In this document: piece after piece, positions 53,690-61,645 of the stretch
How the letters are laid out: each line of letters starts with the position of its first letter
How positions within the stretch are numbered: the stretch's first letter is position 1
NCBI GenBank assembly: GCA_964442745.1
Contig: CAYUAI010000003.1
Location: 62,001 to 126,000 of the forward strand
Length of the DNA: 64,000 nt
From: CAYUAI01 sp964442745
Lineage (GTDB): Bacteria > Pseudomonadota > Gammaproteobacteria > S012-40
Direction of reading: 5' to 3'
Made by a program: the position numbers and the translations under genes
Notes under the pieces: generated by a model
The model's input: only the letters and a program-made list of their open reading frames with translations
Told to the model about the DNA's origin: nothing
Database searches by the model: none

Positions 53690-53782
53690 TTATGAGTTTA
53701 TTTTCAGCATGAGCCATGCTAAACCAAAAGCACCTAAAAACCATATAAGATAGAGTATTGCAACTGCATCAGTTTGTAACAC
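53690..53782 (-). CDS. 30-residue membrane peptide at the head of the island
   Basis: Begins at GTG (53782) with GGAGGT 6-11 nt upstream, one of the best Shine-Dalgarno sites in the island. It has one helix (AVAILYLIWFLGAFGLAWLML) and ends KINS. It lies 142 nt upstream of the c4-type cytochrome gene on the same strand. The strong ribosome site and similar design to the 30-residue peptide at 49043 argue that it is real. Confidence 0.55.
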   Translation of the reverse strand: MLQTDAVAILYLIWFLGAFGLAWLMLKINS

Positions 53783-54114
53783 AGCCCACCTCCCTCAAAA
53801 ATGAAATAAAAATCAATAAGGTTGTTTAGCCCAGCATGTTAACAAACACTATGGACCGGGTAATTCAATCACTAATCGAAATAGCTGTCAACACTTAAAG
53901 CTTGTAACTTAGCATGCACTAACAAAAAATTCACAGCTGCTCGACAATTTATCTTGCTCAACTAATGACGCCCAAAATATTTTTCGTTATGCTTGGCAGC
54001 TATTTGATTAAATTAGATATCACCATCACTCAATTGAGCAAAGCATAAAACGTTAAAAAAATAGTACATCGAATAAATAGCCGATGAATTAAACCGCTTT
54101 AAACGAGAAGTAAC
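53783..54114. other. Divergent intergenic region between island and stator-like operon
   Basis: It must hold the promoters for the cytochrome c4 side (minus) and the GT-C/MotA/vWA/bactofilin operon (plus). It is AT-rich. I did not find an unambiguous promoter or regulator palindrome; TTGATTAAATTAG near 54004-54016 looks like half an Anr/FNR site only. Confidence 0.4.
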
Positions 54115-55587
54115 ATGAATGTTTTAACACAGATATTAGAAAAATATTGGGGATTTTTAGCCCTTATTATTTGGATGGCCGGCTACCTACTTGCCAATCT
54201 CGTCGGACTCGACCCGTTTGGTATTGATGAACAAGCCGCCAGAGGACTATTATTAAATTGGTCGATTTCTGACAACATCATCAACCCCATTGTCATTTTT
54301 GGAGTCCCTGATTTTCGGGCGCTGCTATTTGTACCGATCGGGGTCTATTGGCCAGGCAGTATGCTGGCGGCTAAAATATTAACCTTACTGATCGCCTTTA
54401 GTGCCGCTGCACTGCTTTATCATTGGTCGAAAAAAACAACAAACAAAGAGACCGCTTTCATCGCTTCCGCACTATTTTTAATCTCCCCCTTCCTGTTAAA
54501 CCAAATCGATGCCATCGGCGCCGCCCCTTTTATCCTGCTTGGAATGGCCTTGGGTACCTGGTTAGACAGTGCCTACCGGAAGAAAGAACAATATTTTGGC
54601 GGCTGGTATTTTATGCAAATGCTGTGGGTGACCATTTTACTTACCCTACACCCGATGGCATTAGCTTACCCATTAGCCATCGCCTGGCAATGGTATAAAA
54701 ATCCACCGCCAGACAAAAATAGCCACCACATGTATATCGGACTCGTGCTGGCCACCCTGTTTTCGATGGCGTTGCGTACCGGCTGGGAAAACATCGCCTG
54801 GTTAAGCAACCCGATCCAAGCCTTAGCCATCGCGCTGGACGGTGCAATACTTTGGAGCATTCAAGATATCCAGTGGCTACCCGCCGTGATTACTGCTATC
54901 TTTTTAGTCACTATCATTACCGTTGACAAAAAATTTCTAACCACGGATCTGCTCGGTCTAATGCTATTAATATCCATACTCATTGGCTTATTCGCCGCTG
55001 ATTCCGTCTGGGCAAGCATTGCCTGCAGCTTGGTATTATATCGTGGTATCCACCACTTAATACGCTTGAATAGCCAAATGAAAAAACATACGCTGATCGG
55101 TCAACGCGGCTTCGTCATTGGCGTGACATTTGTCGTATCGTTATACTTCATGGCTCAAGACAAAACGCATGCGCTGACCAATATTCGCGCAACACTGAGT
55201 CCCGAGGATCAACTGATACAACGCCTCGCTGAAGAGGCCGCCGATCAGGACGAACCGTTTCGAGCCGCTAGTCAGTGGCCAGCCCGTAGCATGCTCGCTT
55301 GCAAGAGAGATGTTTTACCCCTCCCGCCACCGATCGAAGACATCGCACAATTCAAGCACTCGATTAAGGGAATAACCCATTTAATTTTTGACCAAAAGAG
55401 CATCAAAAACCAACATCTTGTTAACAACCTCACCCAATTGACCGGCCGTATCGAAACCCTTGCCCTATTAAAAGGTGGGGTCATCCTAGAAAACCGAGAA
55501 CACAATGTCGAGCTCAGCGCCGGCCATCGCACCGATCCTGACAAACAAAATAACAAACCGATCGCTGAATCCGACGCGCAAAAATAA
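54115..55587 (+). CDS. Polytopic membrane protein, GT-C glycosyltransferase-like
   Basis: 490 residues with about 10 helices up to residue 350 and a soluble tail. The first periplasmic loop has GIDEQAARG soon after helix one. An acidic DE pair here, and RALLFVPIG further on, are the usual arrangement of GT-C lipid-linked sugar transferases (ArnT/PMT-like). The tail holds LSPEDQLIQRLAEEAADQDEPF and ends in a charged stretch. GAGAAG stands before the ATG. First gene of the stator-like operon. Family placement is by topology and motif, not by certain homology. Confidence 0.6.
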   Translation: MNVLTQILEKYWGFLALIIWMAGYLLANLVGLDPFGIDEQAARGLLLNWSISDNIINPIVIFGVPDFRALLFVPIGVYWPGSMLAAKILTLLIAFSAAALLYHWSKKTTNKETAFIASALFLISPFLLNQIDAIGAAPFILLGMALGTWLDSAYRKKEQYFGGWYFMQMLWVTILLTLHPMALAYPLAIAWQWYKNPPPDKNSHHMYIGLVLATLFSMALRTGWENIAWLSNPIQALAIALDGAILWSIQDIQWLPAVITAIFLVTIITVDKKFLTTDLLGLMLLISILIGLFAADSVWASIACSLVLYRGIHHLIRLNSQMKKHTLIGQRGFVIGVTFVVSLYFMAQDKTHALTNIRATLSPEDQLIQRLAEEAADQDEPFRAASQWPARSMLACKRDVLPLPPPIEDIAQFKHSIKGITHLIFDQKSIKNQHLVNNLTQLTGRIETLALLKGGVILENREHNVELSAGHRTDPDKQNNKPIAESDAQK

Positions 55588-55651
55588 ACGCGGCTAACTA
55601 AACGATAGATTATGATGGTATGGACATAATTCACCACAAGAAGGACACGTA

Positions 55652-56650
55652 ATGAATACGGCTTATCGAACGTTCACCCTGTGGATGATATGGGCTACAG
55701 CAGCCACCGTTATTTACCTTGGGTTGTATATCGACACAGACATACTCAGCTTTCTAAAAAATGACCAAAGCCGAATCACCTGGATCATTACCGCCTTATT
55801 CCTTCTCAGTACCCTCGCAAGCTTTATGCTAGTGGTAGCCATTACCGGTGAACGTATTGAAGCCTACCTCCAAGATGAAACAGCTAAAGACAAAGGCCTC
55901 ATGGCGATCGAACCCAGTCGGCGCAAACAAAAGTCAGTCAATCGTTTTTATGATTCCCTAAAAACCGTCGCTAAATCCAATGGAACACCTAATATTGAAG
56001 TCCTGCTTGATATGGAACTATCGTCTTATCAGCGGATGAGCCATGCCACAGAAGTCCTTGGTAATCTACTCATCACACTCGGATTGATCGGCACCGTCGT
56101 TGGCTTAACTCTCACCCTGAGTGGGTTAACTTCATCGCTTGATGCACTGGGACAGGATCAAGACTTATTGCTTTCAGGGTTGCGCAAAGCCATGGGGGGA
56201 ATGGGAACCGCCTTTTATACCACCTTATTAGGTGCGGTACTTGGCGGCGTATTGATACGTATTTTTGCCCTGATTACCGAGCATGGTATTGGTGGCTTAC
56301 AAGATCAATTAATGAAAACTTGCATGGTACATTGTTCTGCCGATTTTAAACAAACGGTTGAAAAAGACATTCGATTTCTGAATGTGGAAATTGATGCGCT
56401 GGGAACCCGCGTTAAAACACTAGAAAAAACCTTTGACGATACACGCATCGCGATCAATGCATTCAGAGACTCAATTCGTGAATTAAACCAATTGTCCGGC
56501 GATGATAGTGGCGTGTATACCTTGCGAGAAACCTTAAAAATGCAAAAATATTATCGCGCTTTATTACGTCAGGAAATGCAATTAATGCACCGCCTTAATC
56601 GCTCTTGGTGGCACCATTTTAAAGACTTTCTTGCCACAAGAAACGATTGA
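55652..56650 (+). CDS. MotA/TolQ/ExbB-type proton channel subunit
   Basis: 332 residues. Helices are near 10-28 and 44-70, and a MotA_ExbB core lies at about 134-215 (LLITLGLIGTVVGLTLTLSGL, then GTAFYTTLLGAVLGGVLI). This is the signature of A subunits that form pentameric ion channels around two B subunits. Residues 220-330 form a long cytoplasmic helical tail with coiled-coil character (VKTLEKTFDDTRIAINAF). AAGGA precedes the ATG. The B partner, encoded next, has the matching protonatable Asp. Confidence 0.88.
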   Translation: MNTAYRTFTLWMIWATAATVIYLGLYIDTDILSFLKNDQSRITWIITALFLLSTLASFMLVVAITGERIEAYLQDETAKDKGLMAIEPSRRKQKSVNRFYDSLKTVAKSNGTPNIEVLLDMELSSYQRMSHATEVLGNLLITLGLIGTVVGLTLTLSGLTSSLDALGQDQDLLLSGLRKAMGGMGTAFYTTLLGAVLGGVLIRIFALITEHGIGGLQDQLMKTCMVHCSADFKQTVEKDIRFLNVEIDALGTRVKTLEKTFDDTRIAINAFRDSIRELNQLSGDDSGVYTLRETLKMQKYYRALLRQEMQLMHRLNRSWWHHFKDFLATRND

Positions 56651-56663
56651 GAGAATTCGACTC

Positions 56664-57434
56664 ATGCGAAAAAATCGGCGGTTTACTTACACAAACATCT
56701 ATGAAAGTTTTTCAGATATATCGCTGTTAATGCTTGCCACCTTTATCTTTTTAATGGTCACTATTTTACTCACCTCCCGCATGGCACAAGAATATGAACT
56801 ACCACGACTCAAAAAAGAAATTGTCGAGCTAAAAAATCAATTAGCCGCCGCCGAATTTAATCGCCAACAAGCTACTAAACATCTGGAACAAATGGCGGTA
56901 ATGTCCGAACAAGCACCACTGGATAGCATTGTCGAGTCAGCCACCTTTGGCCATAAAGATTTTGATATCTTTATCGAAGGACTCAAACAATTACCGGGGA
57001 GAGACTTGCACTTAATTGTTGATGCATCCGGTTCAATGCATGGGCTCACTTCATTTCTTATCCCTATTTTAAGAGTCATTGTCGTACGCTCCAATAAAAA
57101 ATTGGCCGCCCTCACCTGGTTCAGTGACAATGAAGCTGAGACTTATACGGGCACCATGGGAGACATGTTTGACAAACTCATGAACGGCGCACCTTTTGGC
57201 GGCACCTTAGAAACCATCGGTAAAGCGTTTCGGGTCGCCGCTCGACGCACCCTCCCACCAGGCGCTTATCTACTTATCGGTGATGAGCCATCCAGTGACC
57301 GTGTTGGCTATAGCGATATTCCAAGTCCAGTATTCACCTTACCCTTAGGCCGATCCGACCCGGAAACCAACCGAGCCTATCAAGAAATTGCTGATAAGAC
57401 CGGCGGAAAGATGTTACATTTAGACTTCAGGTAA
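56664..57434 (+). CDS. MotB/ExbD-like protein with von Willebrand A domain
   Basis: 256 residues from the ATG at 56664; the frame also reaches back to a TTG at 56631 inside the upstream gene. Asp18 in SFSDISLLMLATFIF aligns with the proton-carrying Asp of MotB at the start of the only membrane helix (about 20-38). A coiled coil follows at 45-80. A vWA domain fills 112-256, with a complete MIDAS: D120-A-S-G-S124, T181 in FGGT, D207 in LIGDE. In MotB, TolR or ZorB this place holds a peptidoglycan-binding or OmpA-like domain. Confidence 0.85.
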   Translation: MRKNRRFTYTNIYESFSDISLLMLATFIFLMVTILLTSRMAQEYELPRLKKEIVELKNQLAAAEFNRQQATKHLEQMAVMSEQAPLDSIVESATFGHKDFDIFIEGLKQLPGRDLHLIVDASGSMHGLTSFLIPILRVIVVRSNKKLAALTWFSDNEAETYTGTMGDMFDKLMNGAPFGGTLETIGKAFRVAARRTLPPGAYLLIGDEPSSDRVGYSDIPSPVFTLPLGRSDPETNRAYQEIADKTGGKMLHLDFR

Positions 57435-57448
57435 GCAGAAATTATCAC

Positions 57449-57823
57449 ATGATTATCATTCCTGCAGGCATCATTGTTATTGGTGAACTGAGAAGTTCCG
57501 GCATTGTTCGCGTTGACGCAAAAATTGAAGGTAATGGTTTTATTGACGGCTTAGTCATGCTCACTAAAAAATGTGTCTGGCGTGGCAATCTTGTCGCCGA
57601 TGAAATTTTTGTTGATGGCACCATTGAAGGCCACATTACGGCCCATAAAAAAATACACCTCAACGAAAAATGCAACGTGACAGGTAGCATTCACTGCGCC
57701 AAAGTTATCATCCACGATGGCGCAAAAATCAATGCCAAGTTCTACATGAAAAAATCCGATACGCCAATGAATCTCAGAAAAAAAACACCAAATAAATCAA
57801 CATCAGTCAATACCTCTATTTGA
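57449..57823 (+). CDS. Bactofilin (DUF583)
   Basis: 124 residues. Repeating beta-helix strands (IIVIGELRSSGIVRVDAKIEGNGFIDG, then FVDGTIEGHITAHKKIHLNEKCNVTGSI) match bactofilins, which polymerise into membrane-associated filaments that place cell-wall enzymes and other machines. N-terminal residues are short; the C-terminus is basic (NLRKKTPNKS). Its ATG lies 14 nt after the vWA gene stop, so it belongs to the same operon and probably positions the channel complex. Confidence 0.88.
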   Translation: MIIIPAGIIVIGELRSSGIVRVDAKIEGNGFIDGLVMLTKKCVWRGNLVADEIFVDGTIEGHITAHKKIHLNEKCNVTGSIHCAKVIIHDGAKINAKFYMKKSDTPMNLRKKTPNKSTSVNTSI

Positions 57824-58082
57824 GATCTAGGTATTAATTATCAATGAGAGGCATCATCATGACAAAATTTATTCATGGTGAGTTAGTATTTTATTGTTGT
57901 TAAAACCCATCAAGTTTTTTTTGATTCTTAATTTAATAAAGTGTTCTTCAATATTTTCAAGGACAATTAACAAATTTTAAAATCGTTTTCAATTGTTATT
58001 GGCATAGTTGTTCCATTGCTCTCATATGTGTGAATTTTTACTTCATACGTTTTATTAAACAAAAAGGCAAAAGGAAATACAT
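57824..58082. other. AT-rich spacer after bactofilin
   Basis: No gene-sized frame with a ribosome site. The sequence TTTTTTTTGATTC near 57915-57927 is just a T-run. GGCAAAAGGAAA directly ahead of the ATG at 58083 is the ribosome site of the disrupted glycosidase gene. Confidence 0.45.
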
Positions 58083-58761
58083 ATGCTAATTAAAATACTA
58101 TGTTCAATGGTAATTATGATGGTTTTTTTCTTAGAAAATAGTATTGCAGATAATATACCCGTAGCGTTTGAGATTTAGGTATTGAGTGCGAGACATATTT
58201 TTGTCCTGACTAGGCGAAACGACGAGCAATATCGGGATTATTGCGAGGAGTTTCAACACAGTCAGGGCAAAAATAGGACCGTAATAAAGCCTAAATCTCA
58301 AACGCTACGGGTATATTGATAGCTATAATCATGATACAGGTTTTTCATTCGTTGCGAGTGATCAACTCGATTATAATCGTTTTCTTGCTAATACCGCACA
58401 TCAGCGTGGATTATCTATTGCACTAAAAAATAATGTGGAGCAAGTCGAAGATCTCGTGAACTTTTTTGATTTTCCGATTAACGAAGAATGTCACGAATAT
58501 GATGAATGTGATATTTTGACGACATTTATTGAAGCGGGCAAAGCCGTGTTTAATGCGGAGTATGATCAACGTTACATTAATAACAAACAGAAACGCTTTA
58601 AAATGTGCTCAGAGTCTTTTTCATTAAAGATGAGTGCACTGATCCTTCCTTTGGACTTGGATGGATCATTTTTGATGAATAACTCAAGCCAGACTCTATT
58701 TAAAACCCATCTATCTTTCCCATCGGCAGATCAAAGAACACCAGCGATTGATTCCTTATGA
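58083..58761 (+). pseudogene. GH114 endo-alpha-1,4-polygalactosaminidase-like pseudogene
   Basis: The 5' piece (58083-58154) gives a signal peptide (MLIKILCSMVIMMVFFLENS) and is interrupted by the 160-bp MITE at 58155. On the other side an open frame (from about 58318) encodes a GH114 C-terminal half: IDSYNHDTGFSFVASDQLDYNRFLANTAHQRGLSIALKNN in pieces, then INEECHEYDECDILTTF, EAGKAVFNAEY and a Cys/Ser-rich end. About 90 residues between the two pieces, including the expected strands with the catalytic aspartates, are missing. The gene is therefore not just split but partly deleted. The last bases before the stop overlap no other gene. Confidence 0.7.
58155..58314. mobile_element. 160-bp MITE-like element, copy B
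   Basis: It is in inverse orientation to copy A (3771-3930) and exactly the same length. Its ends read ATACCCGTAGCGTTTGAGATTTAGG and the complement, flanked by TA. Between them the interior CGTCCTATTTTTG-type sequences of copy A recur in reverse complement with only scattered changes. It lies inside the GH114 remnant. Confidence 0.88.
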
Positions 58762-58872
58762 AAGTACCAAGATAAGACGCACTAACCTCATGCTAAAAGG
58801 TAAGAAATGGAAAGCTATTGCGCCGCTCATTCTTAATGATATTCACATCGGTGGCCTTCATGATTCGATTCG

Positions 58873-59077
58873 TAGGAATGGGCACGTGGTAACTTCCCTG
58901 CTTGGCGCTCAGATTGGGTTTGTTCTGATTGAACAAAAATGCAGAAATAGTGGTTCTCTTTCGAGCTTTTGTGATTGCGGTAAGGAGCGTGAGCAAGAGC
59001 GGAAGCTTTGAAGAACGGGTCAAGACAGGCGGAAGATCAGATGCAAAACCGGGAAGTTATCACGCGCCCATTCCTAA
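58873..59077. repeat. Interspersed repeat (MITE-like family 2), copy 2
   Basis: The left end is TAGGAATGGGCACGTGG and the right end CACGCGCCCATTCCTAAG, better inverted repeats than in copy 1. The interior GCGCTCAGATTGGGTTTG, CGAGCTTTTGTGAT and AGACAGGCGGAAGAT match copy 1 (36123-36305). This copy carries about 20 extra bases, GCGGTAAGGAGCGTGAGC, in the middle. Confidence 0.8.
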
Positions 59078-59190
59078 GCGAAACAAACACTGGAAAATGA
59101 GGCGAATTCAAGTAAAATAGGTCGGATTATTATACCATTGTTATCGTCTTAAAATAATCCACTCCGATTGATAAAAAAGGAGCCCGTCCC

Positions 59191-61434
59191 ATGGAAAAAC
59201 CAAAACCTAAAATCGTTGATACTCGCCCCATTGCTGTTAATTTAACATCGAATCAATCGTATTACTGGTGTAGCTGCGGTAAGAGTAAAAACCAACCGTT
59301 TTGTGATGGTTCTCATCAAGATACCCCTTTTACACCGATGGCCTTCGAAGTTGAAAAGAATGATAAATATTTTCTTTGCCAGTGTAAACGTTCAAAAAAC
59401 CCACCTTATTGCGACGGTAGTCATAAAAATATTACTACCCAAGACTTAGAGGCCGAGCAAGACATTACAACTGTTTGGTATAAGGTAGCAGAACTCAATG
59501 ACATGACAGAAGGCGAGGTGCGTGCGGTATCTGCTGGTGATAAAACACTCGCACTCACCTGTTTTGATAGTCAATACGGCGCTTTAGACAATGCCTGCCC
59601 ACATCAAGGGGGTCTACTTAGTGAGGGCGCTATTGAATGTTCTGAAAATAGCGAATGTTGGTTACGTTGTCCTTGGCACGGTTGGGATTTTCATCCGCTC
59701 ACAGGGCAATCGCCGGCGGGTTTTGACGATGGGGTAGATACCTATCCCATTGAAGAGCGTGACGACGGTGTCTATGTTCAGGTGAAAGAGCAACGCGAAC
59801 GTGTGTCAACGATTTCTGACATTATGGTTGAAACCATGGTCAATTGGGGTATCACTCATGTATTTGGCATGGTTGGGCATTCCAATCTTGGGTTAGCGGA
59901 CGCTATACGTTTGCAAGAACAGTCAGGGAACTTGATCTATATAGGTGTTCGTCATGAAGGTGCGGCGGCATTGGCTTGTTCCGGCTTCGCTAAACTTACC
60001 GGCAAGCCGGCCGCTTGTTTAACCATTGCTGGACCTGGCGCTACCAATTTGCTCACCGGTTTATGGGATGCCAAAGTTGACCGTGCTCCGGTATTGGCAT
60101 TAACCGGTCAAATTAACACACAAGTATTTGGACCCGGCGCGTTTCAGGAAATTGATTTGGTGAATGCATTTGCGGCCGTCACTAGTTTCAGTCAAACGGT
60201 ATTGCCCAACAGTAAACATGCGGAGCTTGTTACGCTAGCATTGAAGCACGCCACGGTTAATCGCGATGTTGCTCACCTTATTTTCCCCGATGAAGTGCAA
60301 ACCTTAGCGGCCGCAGAAGATGCAAAAGCCTCGTCACCCCAAGGGCGCTTGGGACTTACCGATATCTCTCCATCCGAAACCTCGCTTGTGGCGGCGGTGA
60401 AACCAATTGCATTAGCGAAACGACCGATTATCATTGTCGGTTTTGGTGCGCAAAATAGTATGTCAGCGGTTATGGCATTGGCGGAGCGACTGCATGCGCC
60501 AGTGTTGACCACTTTCAAAGCAAAAGGCCAAATCGCAGACGATCATCCGCTAGCCGCTGGTGTGCTTGGACGCAGCGGTACACCGGTGGCCAGTGGCTGC
60601 ATGAACGAAGCCGATCTACTGATTGTTTTTGGTGCCTCTTTTTCTAATCATACGGGAATCACCGTTAACAAAACCATTATACAAGTGGATTTTGACCCAA
60701 TGGCCTTAGGTAAATTTCACTCCGTCGATTTCCCCGTTTGGGGGGAAATTGGCATTACCGCGCAGCAATTACTAACTGCTTTGCCTGATAGTATGGATAC
60801 CATAGATCAACGTCATGAAATGGTTGAGCGTTGGCAATCGTGGCGTGCGGAGAAAAACAAACGTGAAAGTCGCAGCCATGGACAAGGCATCAACTCTGCC
60901 GCCATCTTTGCGGCACTTAGTCGGCAATGCCCGAAAAATGCAGTTATCGCCGTAGACGTTGGCAATAATACTTATTCCTTTGGACGTTATTTTGAAAGCA
61001 AGCAACAGCATGTGCTTATGTCCGGTTATCTGGGATCTATCGGTTTTGCTTTTCCTGCGGCCATGGGGGCTTGGGCGGCCACCCAGGTGATTGAAGAATA
61101 TAAGGGACGTGCTGTAATTTCTGTCAGTGGTGACGGTGGTTTTGGGCAATATCTTGCGGAGTTTACCACGGCCGTAAAATATGGCATGAACATAACGCAT
61201 GTGCTTTTAAATAATTCAGAACTTGGTAAAATTTCCAAAGAACAACGTGCGGGTCACTGGGAAGTATGGCAAACTTCTTTACACAATCCAAACTTTGCCG
61301 AATTTGCGCGCAGTTGCGGTGGTTATGGGGTGCGGGTTGAAAATGCAGAAGAGCTGGATGAGGCGCTAGCGGCGGCCATCCAATATTCTGGCCCTGCACT
61401 CGTCGAGATTATTTCTGATGCGGAATTAATTTAG
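59191..61434 (+). CDS. CDGSH-CDGSH-Rieske-TPP enzyme fusion
   Basis: 747 residues in one frame. Two mitoNEET-type CDGSH iron-sulfur domains come first: C27, C29, C38, H42 and C63, C65, C74, H78. A Rieske domain follows (CPH at 136-138, CPWH at 160-163). From about residue 204 it is a TPP-dependent enzyme of the pyruvate oxidase/acetolactate synthase family: RHEGAAAL with the catalytic Glu, GPGATNLLTGL, and the TPP/Mg site GDGGFGQYLAEFTTAVKYGM to NN. GGAGC precedes the ATG at 59191. All three cluster types could pass electrons from a decarboxylation. The substrate is unknown; pyruvate or oxalyl-type acids are possible. Confidence 0.88.
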   Translation: MEKPKPKIVDTRPIAVNLTSNQSYYWCSCGKSKNQPFCDGSHQDTPFTPMAFEVEKNDKYFLCQCKRSKNPPYCDGSHKNITTQDLEAEQDITTVWYKVAELNDMTEGEVRAVSAGDKTLALTCFDSQYGALDNACPHQGGLLSEGAIECSENSECWLRCPWHGWDFHPLTGQSPAGFDDGVDTYPIEERDDGVYVQVKEQRERVSTISDIMVETMVNWGITHVFGMVGHSNLGLADAIRLQEQSGNLIYIGVRHEGAAALACSGFAKLTGKPAACLTIAGPGATNLLTGLWDAKVDRAPVLALTGQINTQVFGPGAFQEIDLVNAFAAVTSFSQTVLPNSKHAELVTLALKHATVNRDVAHLIFPDEVQTLAAAEDAKASSPQGRLGLTDISPSETSLVAAVKPIALAKRPIIIVGFGAQNSMSAVMALAERLHAPVLTTFKAKGQIADDHPLAAGVLGRSGTPVASGCMNEADLLIVFGASFSNHTGITVNKTIIQVDFDPMALGKFHSVDFPVWGEIGITAQQLLTALPDSMDTIDQRHEMVERWQSWRAEKNKRESRSHGQGINSAAIFAALSRQCPKNAVIAVDVGNNTYSFGRYFESKQQHVLMSGYLGSIGFAFPAAMGAWAATQVIEEYKGRAVISVSGDGGFGQYLAEFTTAVKYGMNITHVLLNNSELGKISKEQRAGHWEVWQTSLHNPNFAEFARSCGGYGVRVENAEELDEALAAAIQYSGPALVEIISDAELI

Positions 61435-61496
61435 CTGGATCTTCCAATTAAGACCGGGGTTCAGTTGATTCTTTATACGCGAATCAGCGCTAGTAT

Positions 61497-61533
61497 GAAA
61501 GTGACAGCTAACACAAGCTTAACTGTCGCTTTC
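61497..61533 (+). terminator. Hairpin downstream of the TPP fusion gene
   Basis: GAAAGTGACAG and CTGTCGCTTTC form an 11-bp stem with one G-U pair and a loop of 15 nt. It lies about 60 nt past the stop of the fusion gene. No T-run follows, so this is a weak terminator call. Confidence 0.4.
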
Positions 61534-61645
61534 CACGTTGTTGCTTCACGAGCCATTCCTTAGACATCAAACAGTCGGCATGACAAATACAAAACGTAAG
61601 ACCTGCCCCCTTGTACTTTTTTCTCGTGAAATAATTGAAAATCAC

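Noticed and set aside
54115..57823. Zorya anti-phage system
   Set aside because: The MotA/MotB-like pair recalls ZorA/ZorB, but the B protein has a vWA domain and not OmpA, and no ZorC, ZorD or ZorE genes are present.
58748..59120. Short plus-strand frames after the GH114 remnant
   Set aside because: They run through the interspersed repeat at 58873-59077, so they are repeat sequence and not a gene.
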